From the NCBI RefSeq assembly GCF_027942865.1, contig NC_134508.1, positions 37,817,466-37,881,465 on the forward strand: a stretch of DNA of 64,000 nucleotides. Reading direction: 5' to 3'. A program made the position numbers and the translations under genes. Within the stretch, counting starts at the first letter, position 1; every line of letters starts with the position of its first letter. Shown piece by piece: positions 1 to 11,600 of this stretch. The notes under the pieces are model-generated. The model was not told where the DNA came from. It ran no database searches and saw nothing but the letters and a program-made list of their open reading frames with translations. This stretch comes from Odontesthes bonariensis (taxonomy: Eukaryota; Chordata; Actinopteri; Atheriniformes; Atherinopsidae).

Positions 1-1499
1 CTTCAAGTGAGAAGGGGAGGTTATAGCAGCTGTTTTATCAGGTTTACCAGGTCCTTCTGGACAATAGTCGGGTGCTGGTGTTTTTTTAATAAATTTTATC
101 AAGTCAGCACATGCACTGATCATTTAATTTTGTATTTTTTTTATTCTTGTCCAATTTCTAAGAGAAAAGCTCTCCAAGTAGGCTATTCCTTTGAATATGT
201 GTTAAAAGAATTCCTGGAGTCATCCACATATTTTAAAAGTTTATCACAAACAGATAATGAAATACACTGAAAGTCATTTTTGTGAGACTTTAATGGTCGG
301 GAAGTTTGCTCTAAATCAGTTCTGTGAGATTCAGTTCTTTAATGTGATTAATGTTTGGCACATGAAAGTGAAAGTGTATGATTTCGTCAGATTTACAACT
401 TGTAAATGGTTACAAGAAAAGAAAAAAACTGCAACACTAATTTAACAAAAACACTAGTTACAACAATTTAATTGTCTCTTTATTTAAGGCTGCTATCACA
501 CTATTGGATAATAATCATTTCTCTAATTCTTTGGAAGAATACCGGCAATTTACTGGAAACAAACACAGGATTTCTTCACCTTTTCGGTTTCAGAAACAAA
601 AATTGCACCATGCAGATGTAACATGTCCACCACAGAGGACAGGAATGCAGTGAAATGATGTGATTAACATGGCGCGACCGCATCCAATTATAGAAAACAA
701 TGTGGAAATATAGCAATTCCACCAGTTTCATCCAGCTGTTTTCAAACAGGTGAATGAAGGCGAGTGAAGTAATGTTATATTTCTTTTGTGGGTCTCATTC
801 TGCATCATATGACCCATAATGTGTGTGCTTTAAGATGAAAAAAATACAAAGACAAATACAGTTGAATATTTTACATTTTTGTTTATTTCAAACAAACTCA
901 GTAAAAGAATAAAAACTCAAAATGCAGTCCCAGACATGTGATGATACGTCACAACATTAACCACGTAAAATCTCAACAAGACACAAACATCATGACATGA
1001 ATCATCATTCTGTTTCACATTAAACCTTTCCAAATGAGCACAATCTGAACTTTAGAACAAAAGTAAAGAAAATAAACTGACCCTGAAACAGATCATGTTA
1101 ACATCATCACACAGTGATGTGAGCAGGGTCATAACAAGTGAACTCAAAACATTTTCTTTCAAAATAAAAGTTGACTGTCTTTACAGTCAAGGCATGCTGA
1201 TTATTATGCTGATGAGCTCTCCTTTTAGGAATAATTTTTACAAAAACAACTTTTAGATCTGATAATAGATCGATACAGAGTCATTATAGATTAAAAAAAA
1301 AAACAATAGTTCAAAAAAATGTCCAGCCAAAGAACAATTAAATATGTTTTATCAAAATGATAAAACCAAAAAAGTAACAAGGATGACATATCGTTTTAGA
1401 TGAAGAATGCTTCCTTTTGATTTCATGTATATATCAAGAATGACGAAGGTTCTTCCTCAATATGAAAGATAATGTTGCATTTTTTTGTTTGTTTTGTTG
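1..1499. other. Intergenic / 3' flank of the Hes5-type gene
   Basis: I see no coding exon here. Open frames are short and show no family resemblance. The sequence is AT-rich. A TTTATT at 892-897, which reads AATAAA on the minus strand, is the first obvious polyadenylation signal below the Hes5-type stop codon. If used, it would give a 3' UTR of about 1.2 kb. That is inference only. Confidence 0.5.
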
Positions 1500-2065
1500 C
1501 ATCTCTGACCAATATGGTCTTTATAACTTGTCAGTCTCGTGACAAGATCTTTTCTTTCTTTACTTATAAGTTATTGTTTGTGACATTTCCTCAGAAAATA
1601 CCATGTTGTAAATAAACTAAACATAAAATACAACCTTCTGTATAATCAGAAAATGTAGTCCATATCTTTGCCCGATATCTTTGTAACTTTTCTGTCTCAT
1701 GACAAAATGTTTTCTTTCTTAACTTGAATGATATTGTTGTCATTTCCTCAGGAAATGTCATGTTGTGAAAAAAACCTCACAGCATCAAGTCTTCTGTACA
1801 AACAGAAATATCAGTCCAGAGAAAATTTTAAAAATTCAGTCATATATTCTTTGAACAACATGGTCGTTATAACTTGTCAGTCTCATGACAAAATGTTTTC
1901 TTTCTTAACTTGAAAGATATAGTTGTTGTCATTTCCTTAGGAAACGTCATGTTGTGAACAAAAATCACAAAATAAAGTCTTCTGTACAAACAGAAACATT
2001 AGTCCAACGAAAACCTGTTAAACATTCAGTCATGTTATCTTTGACCAATATGGTCTTTTCAGGTT
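1500..2065. repeat. Degenerate tandem repeat, about 160-187 bp unit, three copies plus a partial one
   Basis: The phrase built around 'caatatggtc', 'gtctcatgacaaaatg', 'catttcctcaggaaa' and 'cttctgtacaaacagaaa' recurs in order. Anchor positions are about 1531, 1691 and 1877 (spacing 160 and 186), and a partial fourth copy starts near 2028. Copies differ by point changes and small indels, so this is an old local duplication. It lies immediately downstream of the Hes5-type coding region and is probably transcribed in its 3' UTR. The open frame at 1728-1913 is a by-product of the repeat. Confidence 0.8.
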
Positions 2066-2094
2066 TTCTGGTAGTAACTTCAGTCTGTGAGTGT

Positions 2095-2693
2095 CTACCA
2101 CGGCCTCCAGGGGGCGCTGTTGTCTGGACTCTTCTCTTTGGTGATGCTGGTCTGGACTGTGGAGCTCAGAGGAGAGAAGTCAGCCTCTCTCTGGTTCTTA
2201 TCAGAAGAAGACTGCAGCTTGTTGAAGTGGGTCAGCAGTCTTCTCTGGGACTGTGTCTCCTCATCCTCCTTTGACAGGAAGTGACTCATCTGTTGGACAC
2301 AGCTGGAGTAGCCCTGATCAACAGCTGCTGAGTCCACAGCTTGATGCTGCTGCTGCAGCCGTCTCAGGAAGCAAACGGTCATCTCCAGGATGTCTGCTTT
2401 CTCCAGCTTGGAGTCTGACTGCTGTTTGAAGAACTCTGGACCCAGGAGAGACTTGAGCTGCTCAATGCTGCTGTTGATTCGCTCTCTGCGTAACTTCTCC
2501 ACCAGCGGCTTTCTGAGCTGCAGAAACAACAACAAAGTCATTAATAAACATATTCAGCAGGGTAGTGTTGGTGTCAATAAAAACAATCTATTAATATTGA
2601 TGAATGATTCTTCATGAATCTCATATTTACCTTGTGGTTCAGAGTCAGATGCTGCTGAGAGTTGGTCATTGCTGCAGTGATTGTAGGTGCCAT
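2095..2693 (-). CDS. hes5: Hes5/Her4-type bHLH-Orange transcriptional repressor
   Basis: Two coding exons on the minus strand: 2693-2631 (21 codons, MAPTITAAMTNSQQHLTLNHK without the last residue split) and 2517-2095 (140 aa plus stop), 161 aa in total. The donor reads AAG|GTAAAT and the acceptor tctgCAG|CTCAGA, phase 0. The basic helix-loop-helix begins at LRKPLVEKLRRERINSS and runs through KADILEMTVCFLRRL. An Orange domain follows (DQGYSSCVQQMSHFLSKE). The last four residues are WRPW, the Groucho/TLE-recruiting tail. The bHLH has no Pro in the basic region at the usual Hes1 position, as is typical of Hes5. Family knowledge: these are nuclear Notch-effector repressors that bind E/N-boxes and maintain neural progenitors. 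The bHLH is encoded without the extra intron seen in some Hes genes. In fish the same subfamily is called her4/her15/hes5, and I cannot separate these names from sequence alone. Confidence 0.95.
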
Positions 2694-2758
2694 GGTTGGA
2701 TCTCTGTGCTGTAGAGGTCTCTGTAGAGAATCTGATCTCTGCTGGCTTCATCCCTCCT

Positions 2759-2972
2759 ACTTATAGTCCCACATCTCCATATGAATGCGTGGGTCTTGGT
2801 CTCATTGAAGTTTCCCACAGTTTTAACCAATCAGAGCGCAGAGCAAGAGAGAATAGAAGTCTGTCCTGCCACATGTTCAGTGGTCACACTAGTAGGGGAC
2901 AATAGTTAGATCTCAGGGGAACAGGTGGAGGACTGGGGGGAGATAAAGAGAACTCACTGAGATCTGTGGGAA
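2759..2972 (-). promoter_or_regulatory. Putative Notch-responsive promoter of the Hes5-type gene
   Basis: Read on the minus strand, a TATA-like element CTATAAGT lies at 2766-2759, about 65 bp upstream of the ATG. A CSL/RBPJ-type site TGTGGGAA lies at 2819-2812, and a second TGTGGGAA in the opposite orientation at 2965-2972. A CCAAT motif is present near 2827, and an N-box-like CACTAG at 2887-2892 could serve Hes autorepression. Consensus YGTGRGAA sites near the start are characteristic of Hes5/her4 promoters. Function here is inferred. Confidence 0.6.
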
Positions 2973-5900
2973 ACTGGAGAAGTGACGACTCTGTAGAGAG
3001 AGACGATCTGCTGCCTGATGCTGAGATCAATTAATTTTACTGAGCAGAAGGTCAACATTCCAGCACATTTATGCAACCACACACTCTCTTTGAATTTGTG
3101 CTAGTATTGTGAATGATTTTTTGCAATGGTTTGAAATCAAATAAAACTTTTATCCACAAATTTGTTTGTGCAAGTTTATATATTTTATGTAAAAAGTGTT
3201 TATTTCATTCATCAAATTTCTCTATTTTATTTGTATTTAGATCATTCATTTCAATCAATGCTGCAAATCAAATGAGAACGATATCAAGTATCTATGTTAT
3301 TTCTATATTCATATATAAATTCAGACTATACACGCCCCTGTCAGGCTGTAGAAGGTATGTTCTCTGACTTATTTTGTTCTTCTGAGCAGAAAGTCTTCCA
3401 CACTTCGTCTTGGAATGATGTGGTCAGTGCACCACAAAAGAACTTTGAAAGGAGTTCTTGTGACAGATGTTGGTCGTGTGCTCTAACAGAGACAGAGGCT
3501 GATGTCACCAACCATCTGGAGGGAAACTACATGATTGGCTGCCTCAGCGATTTGACAACATTTTGAATTAAAGTCCAACTTCCCAATTTGTCAACAGTCA
3601 CATTCAAACTGTACATAATTATTAGACTTATCATAAAAATATATATCAAAGGTATTATTTTAAAAAAATGTAATTCATCAACTCATTCATTCTTATGGCT
3701 TCAACAATTTGAGACAGCTGGTTGTGAAGAGTGTCAAATCCTACTGGACAGTTCGCTGCTTCTGTAGTGCTCAAAGATGCTAATTTCACACAGTTGTCCT
3801 CAGTTTTCACACTTTGTCTTTGATCCAGTTTGCTTTAATTTCAATATTCACTTTATTTTCCCTTAACTTTTAAAGAATTTTAACAAATAGGTAAAGAAAG
3901 GTTAATTAATCAAAGTAATTTCCCTCTTACTGGAAAAACAACAACAATGAGCTTTCAACGTTAACAAAAACCTGCCGAGATCAGCAAAAAGCCATAATGT
4001 TTAAACCTTGTTTAACTTCCATTGATCTTGTTCTTCAACATTTTGAAATGTCACAATTATTAATTCAATAACTTAATAGCTGTCCGTATTATATCATAAG
4101 AGTTCCACATAATCAGAACACCACTGATATTTTACAGTGCTAACTTTACCCGCAAGCAGCGTTTCATTTTGATCCCACCACATTACCCCTTACACTAAGT
4201 CTCTTCAGGACAGAGGTCAGTATCTTTTGTCCTAATGGGGCTCTGTGAGTAGGTTTCCTCTGGTTTCCCACACTCTGTCTTTTCCCTGAGACCCTGACAG
4301 AGAACCAAGGCACAGGGGCTTGTTGGTTCAGCAATTATGTCAATTTAAACTGGAATATTAGCAAGTCTCATCGCAATCCAGCCTGCCCTTATAAAAAGTT
4401 AATAAAGAAATGATTAAAAAAATACATGACATTGTTGTAGAAGTGCACAAACATAAGACTGTCATTAATACTGTTGTCAAACACTGGTAGCAGTTATGTA
4501 AGGTTCATCCTGATTTGTGGGAAAGAAAGGTCATGTGATGTTTTCGTAAATGAACAACCCTTGAATTGTGTATGTTAATGAATCACGTTTACCTGATTAA
4601 GTCCAGCCAATAACTGAAGTGAGGACTGAGAATCCTCACTCATCTCTTCTAATCAGTTCTGAATGAGGTGAAGATGAATTGCTCATGTGTGTATTAAATT
4701 TTTAAAAAACAAACAATGTCATAGCTAATTAAAATCTCTTTATTACAATCACATGTACATCATTATATTTCAAAAAGCTTGCTTTAGTGAAAAGTACCTT
4801 TGCACAGACATATGGAGTGGGTGTTGCAGGCTGGATGGAGGATTGTCAGATGGAGTGGAACAAGTGTTGAGTTCCCCAGCAGCATATCCGCTCCATTGTG
4901 CTTTTAATTTCACATCACATGAGGACAGCAGCGCTATTTTCAGCCCTCTTTGTCCTTGTATAACGTAAGCAAAGAGGGTGAAGAGGGGTGGGTGGGAAGG
5001 AAAATTTCTCTCTTCGTCATCCATTATTCAGACTGTTTGAGTCACAGTTGAGAGAGATGGAAAACATGGAAATAAATAGGGTGCAGGTTTAATTCCAAGC
5101 CTTCTCTCACTGAGTGCTTTCAAGTGTTTTACACAAACAATTTGACATTTATTGTAATCCTCTTGTTCTCTGTCTTCTTGAGGTCAGATAAAATATCATA
5201 AAAATGGATATCAGTTATATGTCTGTACAGCCCATAGCAAGATGTTTTGCTCAAAGGTTGGAAGCACTGGGAGGCTGCACAGTCAAAAAAGAAAATAAAA
5301 ATGGCATTTTCCTGGAACTCACAAGCTTTTGCACCACCTAACTAATCACCAGGTTCCATATCTGAATCATATCTTTCATTTTTTTCTTTTTCTTTCAGTA
5401 TTCACTGACTTTTTATGCTTAAACAGTCAATAACGAGATAGATTACTGATTTACTTTAATTCTGTTATGGACTAGCTTGTCAGAGGTTTTGTGTGTTAAT
5501 TACTTGAAACACATATGAACTATTTAATGAAACACATGTGACTAATGAGTACAATTTAGTTAAAAATTTTGAGTTTTAAAACTATAAATTGACACAGGGT
5601 TCTGCGGCAAAACATGGGGTAACAGATTGAATTGATATTTTATTTATTTAATGTTGATTTCTAACAAATTTGCAAGGAGTAAAATTAGAGAATCAGATTT
5701 GTAATGTGCCGTAACTGGGAGTCTGGATTCCGTGAGCAGTTATCCCACATGGCCAATTCAGTAATCCAGTCAGCCTCGAGCTGTGGTCCAAATTCTCTCT
5801 TCTTCAGAACGAAAAACAGGTTTAAAACCGAATATTTTGCCTGATAATGCTTTCATTTCCTGTCCTATGATAGTCCTTTTTCATTTTTGTTTTACCAAAG

Positions 5901-8394
5901 ATATACTACCATCTAATGTTAAACAGAAGGAACTAACAATACTAAAAAAAACATTATCCTTATTCTACTTTTATATTACAACAAAACTGAGTCTGACACC
6001 AGTGCTACCAGTTGCAAGTTCCTGTTACCTTTTTCACATTTAAAACCTTATTTGCTTCCAGGCTTTATGCAAAGTTAGCTTAAACAGGTCCTGCATGTAC
6101 AGAATATTTGCCCCAGATACCACAACACATAAAACTGGTATCCGTTTAAAAACACCTGCAAGACACAGAACAAGAACATTTGTCTGAAAAGTCGTGGTGT
6201 TAGTTTTAAGCATTATCGTGTCAGTGATCCTACTCATAATTCATGGATGCCACATTTAAGATTCAGAACAAACTGAACCACCATCCATGAATGCTGACAG
6301 TAATGTGAGTTTTAAATGTTCCGATACTACAATATTCATCTCTGTGGTGTATATACAGCCTCCACAACACAGTTATAAACCTACGGAGTCACATGAAAAA
6401 CACCTGGAGGCGTCTGATTGCATCATCATGTCCTTAACTCCATCCTTTGTCGAACCGTGTGACAAAATCAATATGCACATGTCATAAAGACACAAAACAA
6501 CAGTTTTAAAATTCCATTTAAAGAGACATAAATATTCACATTTTGTTTTCAATCTTTGAGAAAAGTAAATAAAAGTCTCACTGGCTTTTAAATAAATTAA
6601 GTAACTTTGAAAGATTTAAGGATCATAAAAACTGTTCACACTGGTTTTTAAACCATCACAAGAAAAATATTTAAATATGTCCAACACAATCACAACAAAC
6701 TAATTTTTTCCTCCATAAGTGACTATGATAGTTCATAAAGAAAACATCAACACACACTGTTTTATCTACAGTTGTTCCACTGGCCTCGGTCCCTGGTACA
6801 GAAAGGTAGGGAAACTTTATATAAAACTTGTTGTGCAAAAACTTGTCTTCTTAGGTCCCCCTCATGGAAAACAATGTAAATATCTACATAACCTTTGCTG
6901 CTGCCATTGTAGATTCCAAAATTACTTTGCACTTAAGGTGTCTTGTCACTTTGTGCATCCATTTGATTTAAAACAAGTTACTGCATTCGCTGAAAACCTG
7001 ACACCATCATTGTCTTATTAAAAACTAACTTGAGGTATTATTGCACATGTTCCTGAACTGCAGACTTGAAATCTGTAGATTTCAGAGCTCCTCACACTGT
7101 ACCAGCTTTAAGTGGAATGTTACTGACACTGTCATGAATTCTGACCATCCTGGTCAAACAGACACTGCAGCAGTCTGCACACCATATTGTGAAGTTTTCT
7201 GGAGTTGTATCCTCTTTTTCTTGAAAACTGTCTCGCCACAGTTGACGTGTCACTGTAGATTTCAGTAAACATGCATAAACTGTTTTATGCTTAGATTGAA
7301 CGGTAAACATCATTCCAACAGTAAATACACCAGCAGGAACAGAGAGCCATGAGCCATGAGGGTCCAAATATCTTATGCTGCATTCACATCCCTTTTGAAC
7401 AATGAAAAAGAGGAAATCTTCTAATTATGTTCTGTAACATCCACGCATTAAGATGCCACAAAACAGTATTGTTGTTTTGACAACAGCAGTTGGTTAGCTC
7501 CAGTTAAGGTGCTGTTATCTTTTTACTTTCATCAAAGTTAGCAACCCACAGCTGCAAATAGTGAGAATAGCAAAAGAAGTGATGACTGTAATAAGTTACT
7601 TGTATGGTAGCCTTTTTAATTATTTCAATCATTTCAGATTCTAATTTTCAAGAACTGAAAGCAGTGATGGCTTTGCATCTATTGTAGCACTTTTTTTACT
7701 CGCAATACTTTTGAACTTTTCAACAAATGTAACATGTTTCACTGCTTTTTGCACATATTATAATTGTGGCATGAACAATGACACATGAATGCAGCATACA
7801 ATCCAGCTCAAACACTGCAGAATTGGATTTGCAGATTCCAGTTGTGGATAAAATCCTCTGAAAACCCTACATGGCAAATTGGTCCCCATCACTGATGAAC
7901 ACAGTTTTATTAGTGCTGCACAAACTCTCACTGATTGATATTTTATGTGTAAACAGTTACTGTAAAAAGGATTTGGTATCAAATCTCAGTTGTCATCATC
8001 TGCATTGCTACAGTTGATATTTGTCATTGATGTAAAAGGTTTTGTTTTTTTAGTGCACAGACAGGTACCTATATCACGCAGCAACAGTATTGCTCCCAGA
8101 AAATCTCATGGTTTGCTTGAGATTTTGACTCCAAACCCCATTTTTAAAGATTTTGTGAAATAAATGTGGTGTAAGATGAAGCATGAAATACATGGTGCAA
8201 ACACACACGCTCGTCTGATCTTGTTGGGCTGTTTATCATTACAAGCGTCATGCACTGAGTGTCCAGAGTGCTGTACAGTGGTCACACACCCATACATAAA
8301 GCTATCAGTTGAGGTGATGTACAGAAGTGACGATGAGGTTCCTTCTTTCTCACATATTTGTTAAAGGAACAATCCAACATTTGTGTAAATCCTC
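2973..8394. other. Intergenic region between the Hes5-type and PDZRN-family genes
   Basis: About 5.4 kb without a supportable gene. Open frames are short, lack family motifs and sit in AT-rich DNA. The part at about 4180-4400 is less AT-rich and may be an old dispersed repeat, but I could not assign it. The region is upstream of the Hes5-type gene and downstream of the PDZRN-family gene, so distal Notch-target enhancers would be expected here if anywhere. No specific site stands out. Confidence 0.5.
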
Positions 8395-8400
8395 TTTATT
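8395..8400 (-). terminator. Candidate polyadenylation signal of the PDZRN-family gene
   Basis: TTTATT on the plus strand reads AATAAA on the minus strand, 250 bp downstream of the stop codon at 8650-8652. It is the closest canonical hexamer below the stop. Use is inferred from position only. Confidence 0.45.
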
Positions 8401-8423
8401 CCTTCTTCCACAGAGACATAAGA

Positions 8424-8539
8424 AAATGGATATCAGTTTAACTTTTTGTGCTTCAGATACAGAGATAAAGTCCACCTTCATCATAAGGTTACCAATGGCT
8501 TTCTCTGTACTTGATGCATATATTAGCTGATATCCATTT
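8424..8539. repeat. Spaced 13-bp inverted repeat in the 3' UTR of the PDZRN-family gene
   Basis: AAATGGATATCAG at 8424-8436 is mirrored by CTGATATCCATTT at 8527-8539, about 90 bp apart. The same AATGGATATCAG motif occurs once more near 5203, which suggests a small dispersed inverted-repeat element rather than a gene-specific structure. Confidence 0.5.
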
Positions 8540-8649
8540 CCCTATCTAACTCTGAGAAAGAAAAGAAGCAGGGACACAGCATGTTGTATTGTTAGTTTCA
8601 ATTCACACACACTCACATAGAGTTACAGTTATATACGGTGTCCATGCAG

Positions 8650-11600
8650 TTAGACAGTGGTGACTGTCAACAGGGAGCTTCGACACATTATGTCCGTCTG
8701 GTTGTCCAGCCTGGTCCCATGAGTCAGCAGCTCCTCTACTGTCGTCCAGTCATCTAACATCTTTCTGTTCCTCAGACGACTCAGCTTCCTTTGACTAAGC
8801 TCCAGAACCGTGTTACATCGTCCTTCTGCAAAAGGTCCAACTCCTCTGCTTTCCAGTATGCCTCCATCTCCAAAAGAAGTTCCTCCCCTGCTCTTGCCAT
8901 CTCGCAGAGTCCCTCCTCTGGCCTGCAGCTGCTGCTGCCTTTGTTCCCGGGCCAACAGGAAGTGTTCCCTCCTCTCTGTTCGACTCCAGTACCGACCCAG
9001 CAGCATGTCAGTGTTGGTCTCCTCGTCGGTGCTCATCCCACTGCGTTCATCAGCCAGCTGAGATGCCCGGTCTCTGAGCAGCTGGCTCCTCGTGATCCGT
9101 GTGGTTGGGTTGGGTTTAGAGCTTGGATTAAGTTTTGGATGCAGACAAGAACTGGGATTAGGGCTTGAACCAGCATTCATTTGTCCTTTCTTTGCATCCC
9201 ATCCAACAGCAATTCCAGTCCCTGTGTGGCCCTCCAGGGTGCTGTAGAGGCCTCTCCCTCCCCCTACGCCATGTGAGTGACGGCTGGCTGGTTTTGGCCA
9301 GGTGTCATTCACGTCTCCAGCTTGAAGAGGATGGTCCAGACTCAGGAGGTGTTGCTGCTCTCTGGATCGGCTCCTCTCCAGCTCCACATATCTCTCTCTT
9401 TCCTTCTCCTCCTGAATCTTTGTCTCCCTCTCCATTTCTTTCTCCTGTTGCATTTGTCTGTTCTGTTCCAGCTCCAGCTCCCTTTCTATGTCTCTGTCCC
9501 TTTCTGTCATCATTGGCTCAGGCATCAAGCCTCTTTCTTGCGAGTGCCACCAGTCATGGTGACTGATTTGGCCGTTAGAGTTGTTGTCATAGCATCGCTC
9601 GTGGCTTTTGGCACCCCTGATGTGAATAGCTGAATGTTGTTGAGGTGAGAGGGCCATACCGCCTGGATGGGAAGCCATCATACCTGTCACTAGCTCACCT
9701 TCTTCTGGAAGGCCTGGTGGCAGGACGTTATGTGGCGTGACACCTCCACAGTGGTGCAGGGTTGCTGCGCAGTAGGAGGGTGATGCTGGGTGGCTAGCCC
9801 GGCGGCGGTACTCCTGTGGAGGAGGGCGATGGTGTAGTGTTCGGCTTCTCCTCAGCATCCCTACTGAGCTTGATCCCTGGTGATGGTGCTGCATGGGTAC
9901 ATGGGGTCTCCGATGGCTGGAGGGGGTGCTGCAGGTGGAGAGGACTGGGCCAGTCATCCGTGAGACCGCAGCATGGTGGTGGGAGGGGTTGAAGAGGGCT
10001 CCACTGCTGGAGCTGTGGCGGTTCAGACAGGGCCTATCAGCTTTATGGAACTGAACGGATGAAACCCTGGAAATATACACATCATAGTAAACAATCAAAC
10101 AGCTCAAAAATATTTCAAACAACAACGTCAAGGGGTGGTTTCATAAAGATGGACTTTAGTTTATCATTTGGTTCCGTTTAGATAGATAGCCCATCTTTTG
10201 CATGAAGCAATCTTTACTGATAAGTCATACATTTTTGAAAAATGCAGCATCATCATAAATATGATATGTTTTCTGCACCTCCAATACGTTGAAGTTTGAC
10301 AATGCAAACAAAGTTTTTTAAGGCAGAGGTTTTGTGTCACATGACAGAAACCACGACAGAAGCTGTTTTGTGGTAGAGAACTACAGCAGCAAAGTATTAA
10401 AAACCAATCAATTGCATTTTGATCAATTTAACATTATACTGTATCAATTTCTAAGAAAAGTAGAGGTTTTTAAACACAAATATGCCTAATTCAAATGTAC
10501 AATTATGCCACCAGTGTAGCTTTCACTTACAAGAAGGTGGCATTGGGGTTAATGTGGTTGTGACTTTTTTTAGGAGGTTGAATGCATCGAATGCATTGAA
10601 TGCCATGACGATGCGTCCAAGTTTCATGTCAACATCAATCAAAATGTAGCTCATCTTGCTCATTGTTTCCAGAGGGAAAAAATAAATAACCTGCTGATGC
10701 AAAGTTATAACATTGTCCTTTTGTCCCAGCTTAACAGAGAATTCAGCTATCAGTTTCAATTAGGATGCACTTTGATTAGGTGGCACCTTCTCTGGAAATA
10801 TTACAATTCTAAACTTATGATCAAGTATCTGGAGGACGAGGTCAGTTCTGTTAAATGTAGAAAAATTGGTTTTATATTTGGCCTGAACTAGTTAAGATAA
10901 TTTTGGTTTTCAAAAAGGTATGAGATAATATTTTTTACCACATGGGTAGACAGCAGTTTTAAGGCAGATAAATCAGACAAAATTAGCCCTCAAATGGTTT
11001 TAACACCCAAGTTTAAAATGTTTTTAACTGGTTCGAACTGGTTTAAACTGGATACTTATCTGTCTAAACTCTTTTACTATTTTTGTTTGTTTTCTGTTGT
11101 TTTTGTTCTTTTTTTACAACAGGTTTTAAATGATTTTGATCAGATTTTGATTTCATGTAACTGTATCTTAAGGGGAAAAAACTTGTTTAAGCCAGGGTAA
11201 ACCAATGACATACTGATGTTGATTTGTAGATCTTAGACTAATCTTAGAATAATTTAGCTTGCCTTGTCAACTGTTGTGGTCTGACAGGAGTTACAGATCA
11301 TTTAAAGCATAAACAGTTTATTCCTTAAGGCCATTCACACTCCTAATATTTTTATTGTCCCAATGCATCAACCAGGAGAAGCCTTCATAAATTTGTTATA
11401 TTGCAAATAAAAACAGCAACAAAGCAGTTCTACTCTTTTACATTCTAATTGGTTTAACCTGGGGACCAAAATGTGCTGTGCCTTACATTTTATTGTGAGC
11501 CTTTAAAATAGCAAGGGAGTTACCATGAAAAGATTCTTGATGAAAAGCAAAAGCAGAAAACAAGCACAAAGGATTAAATTGCCTCATTTTTAGCACTGTT

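Noticed and set aside
2087-2284. Plus-strand frames opposite the Hes5-type last exon
   Set aside because: They are shadows of the minus-strand coding exon, which has strong family evidence.
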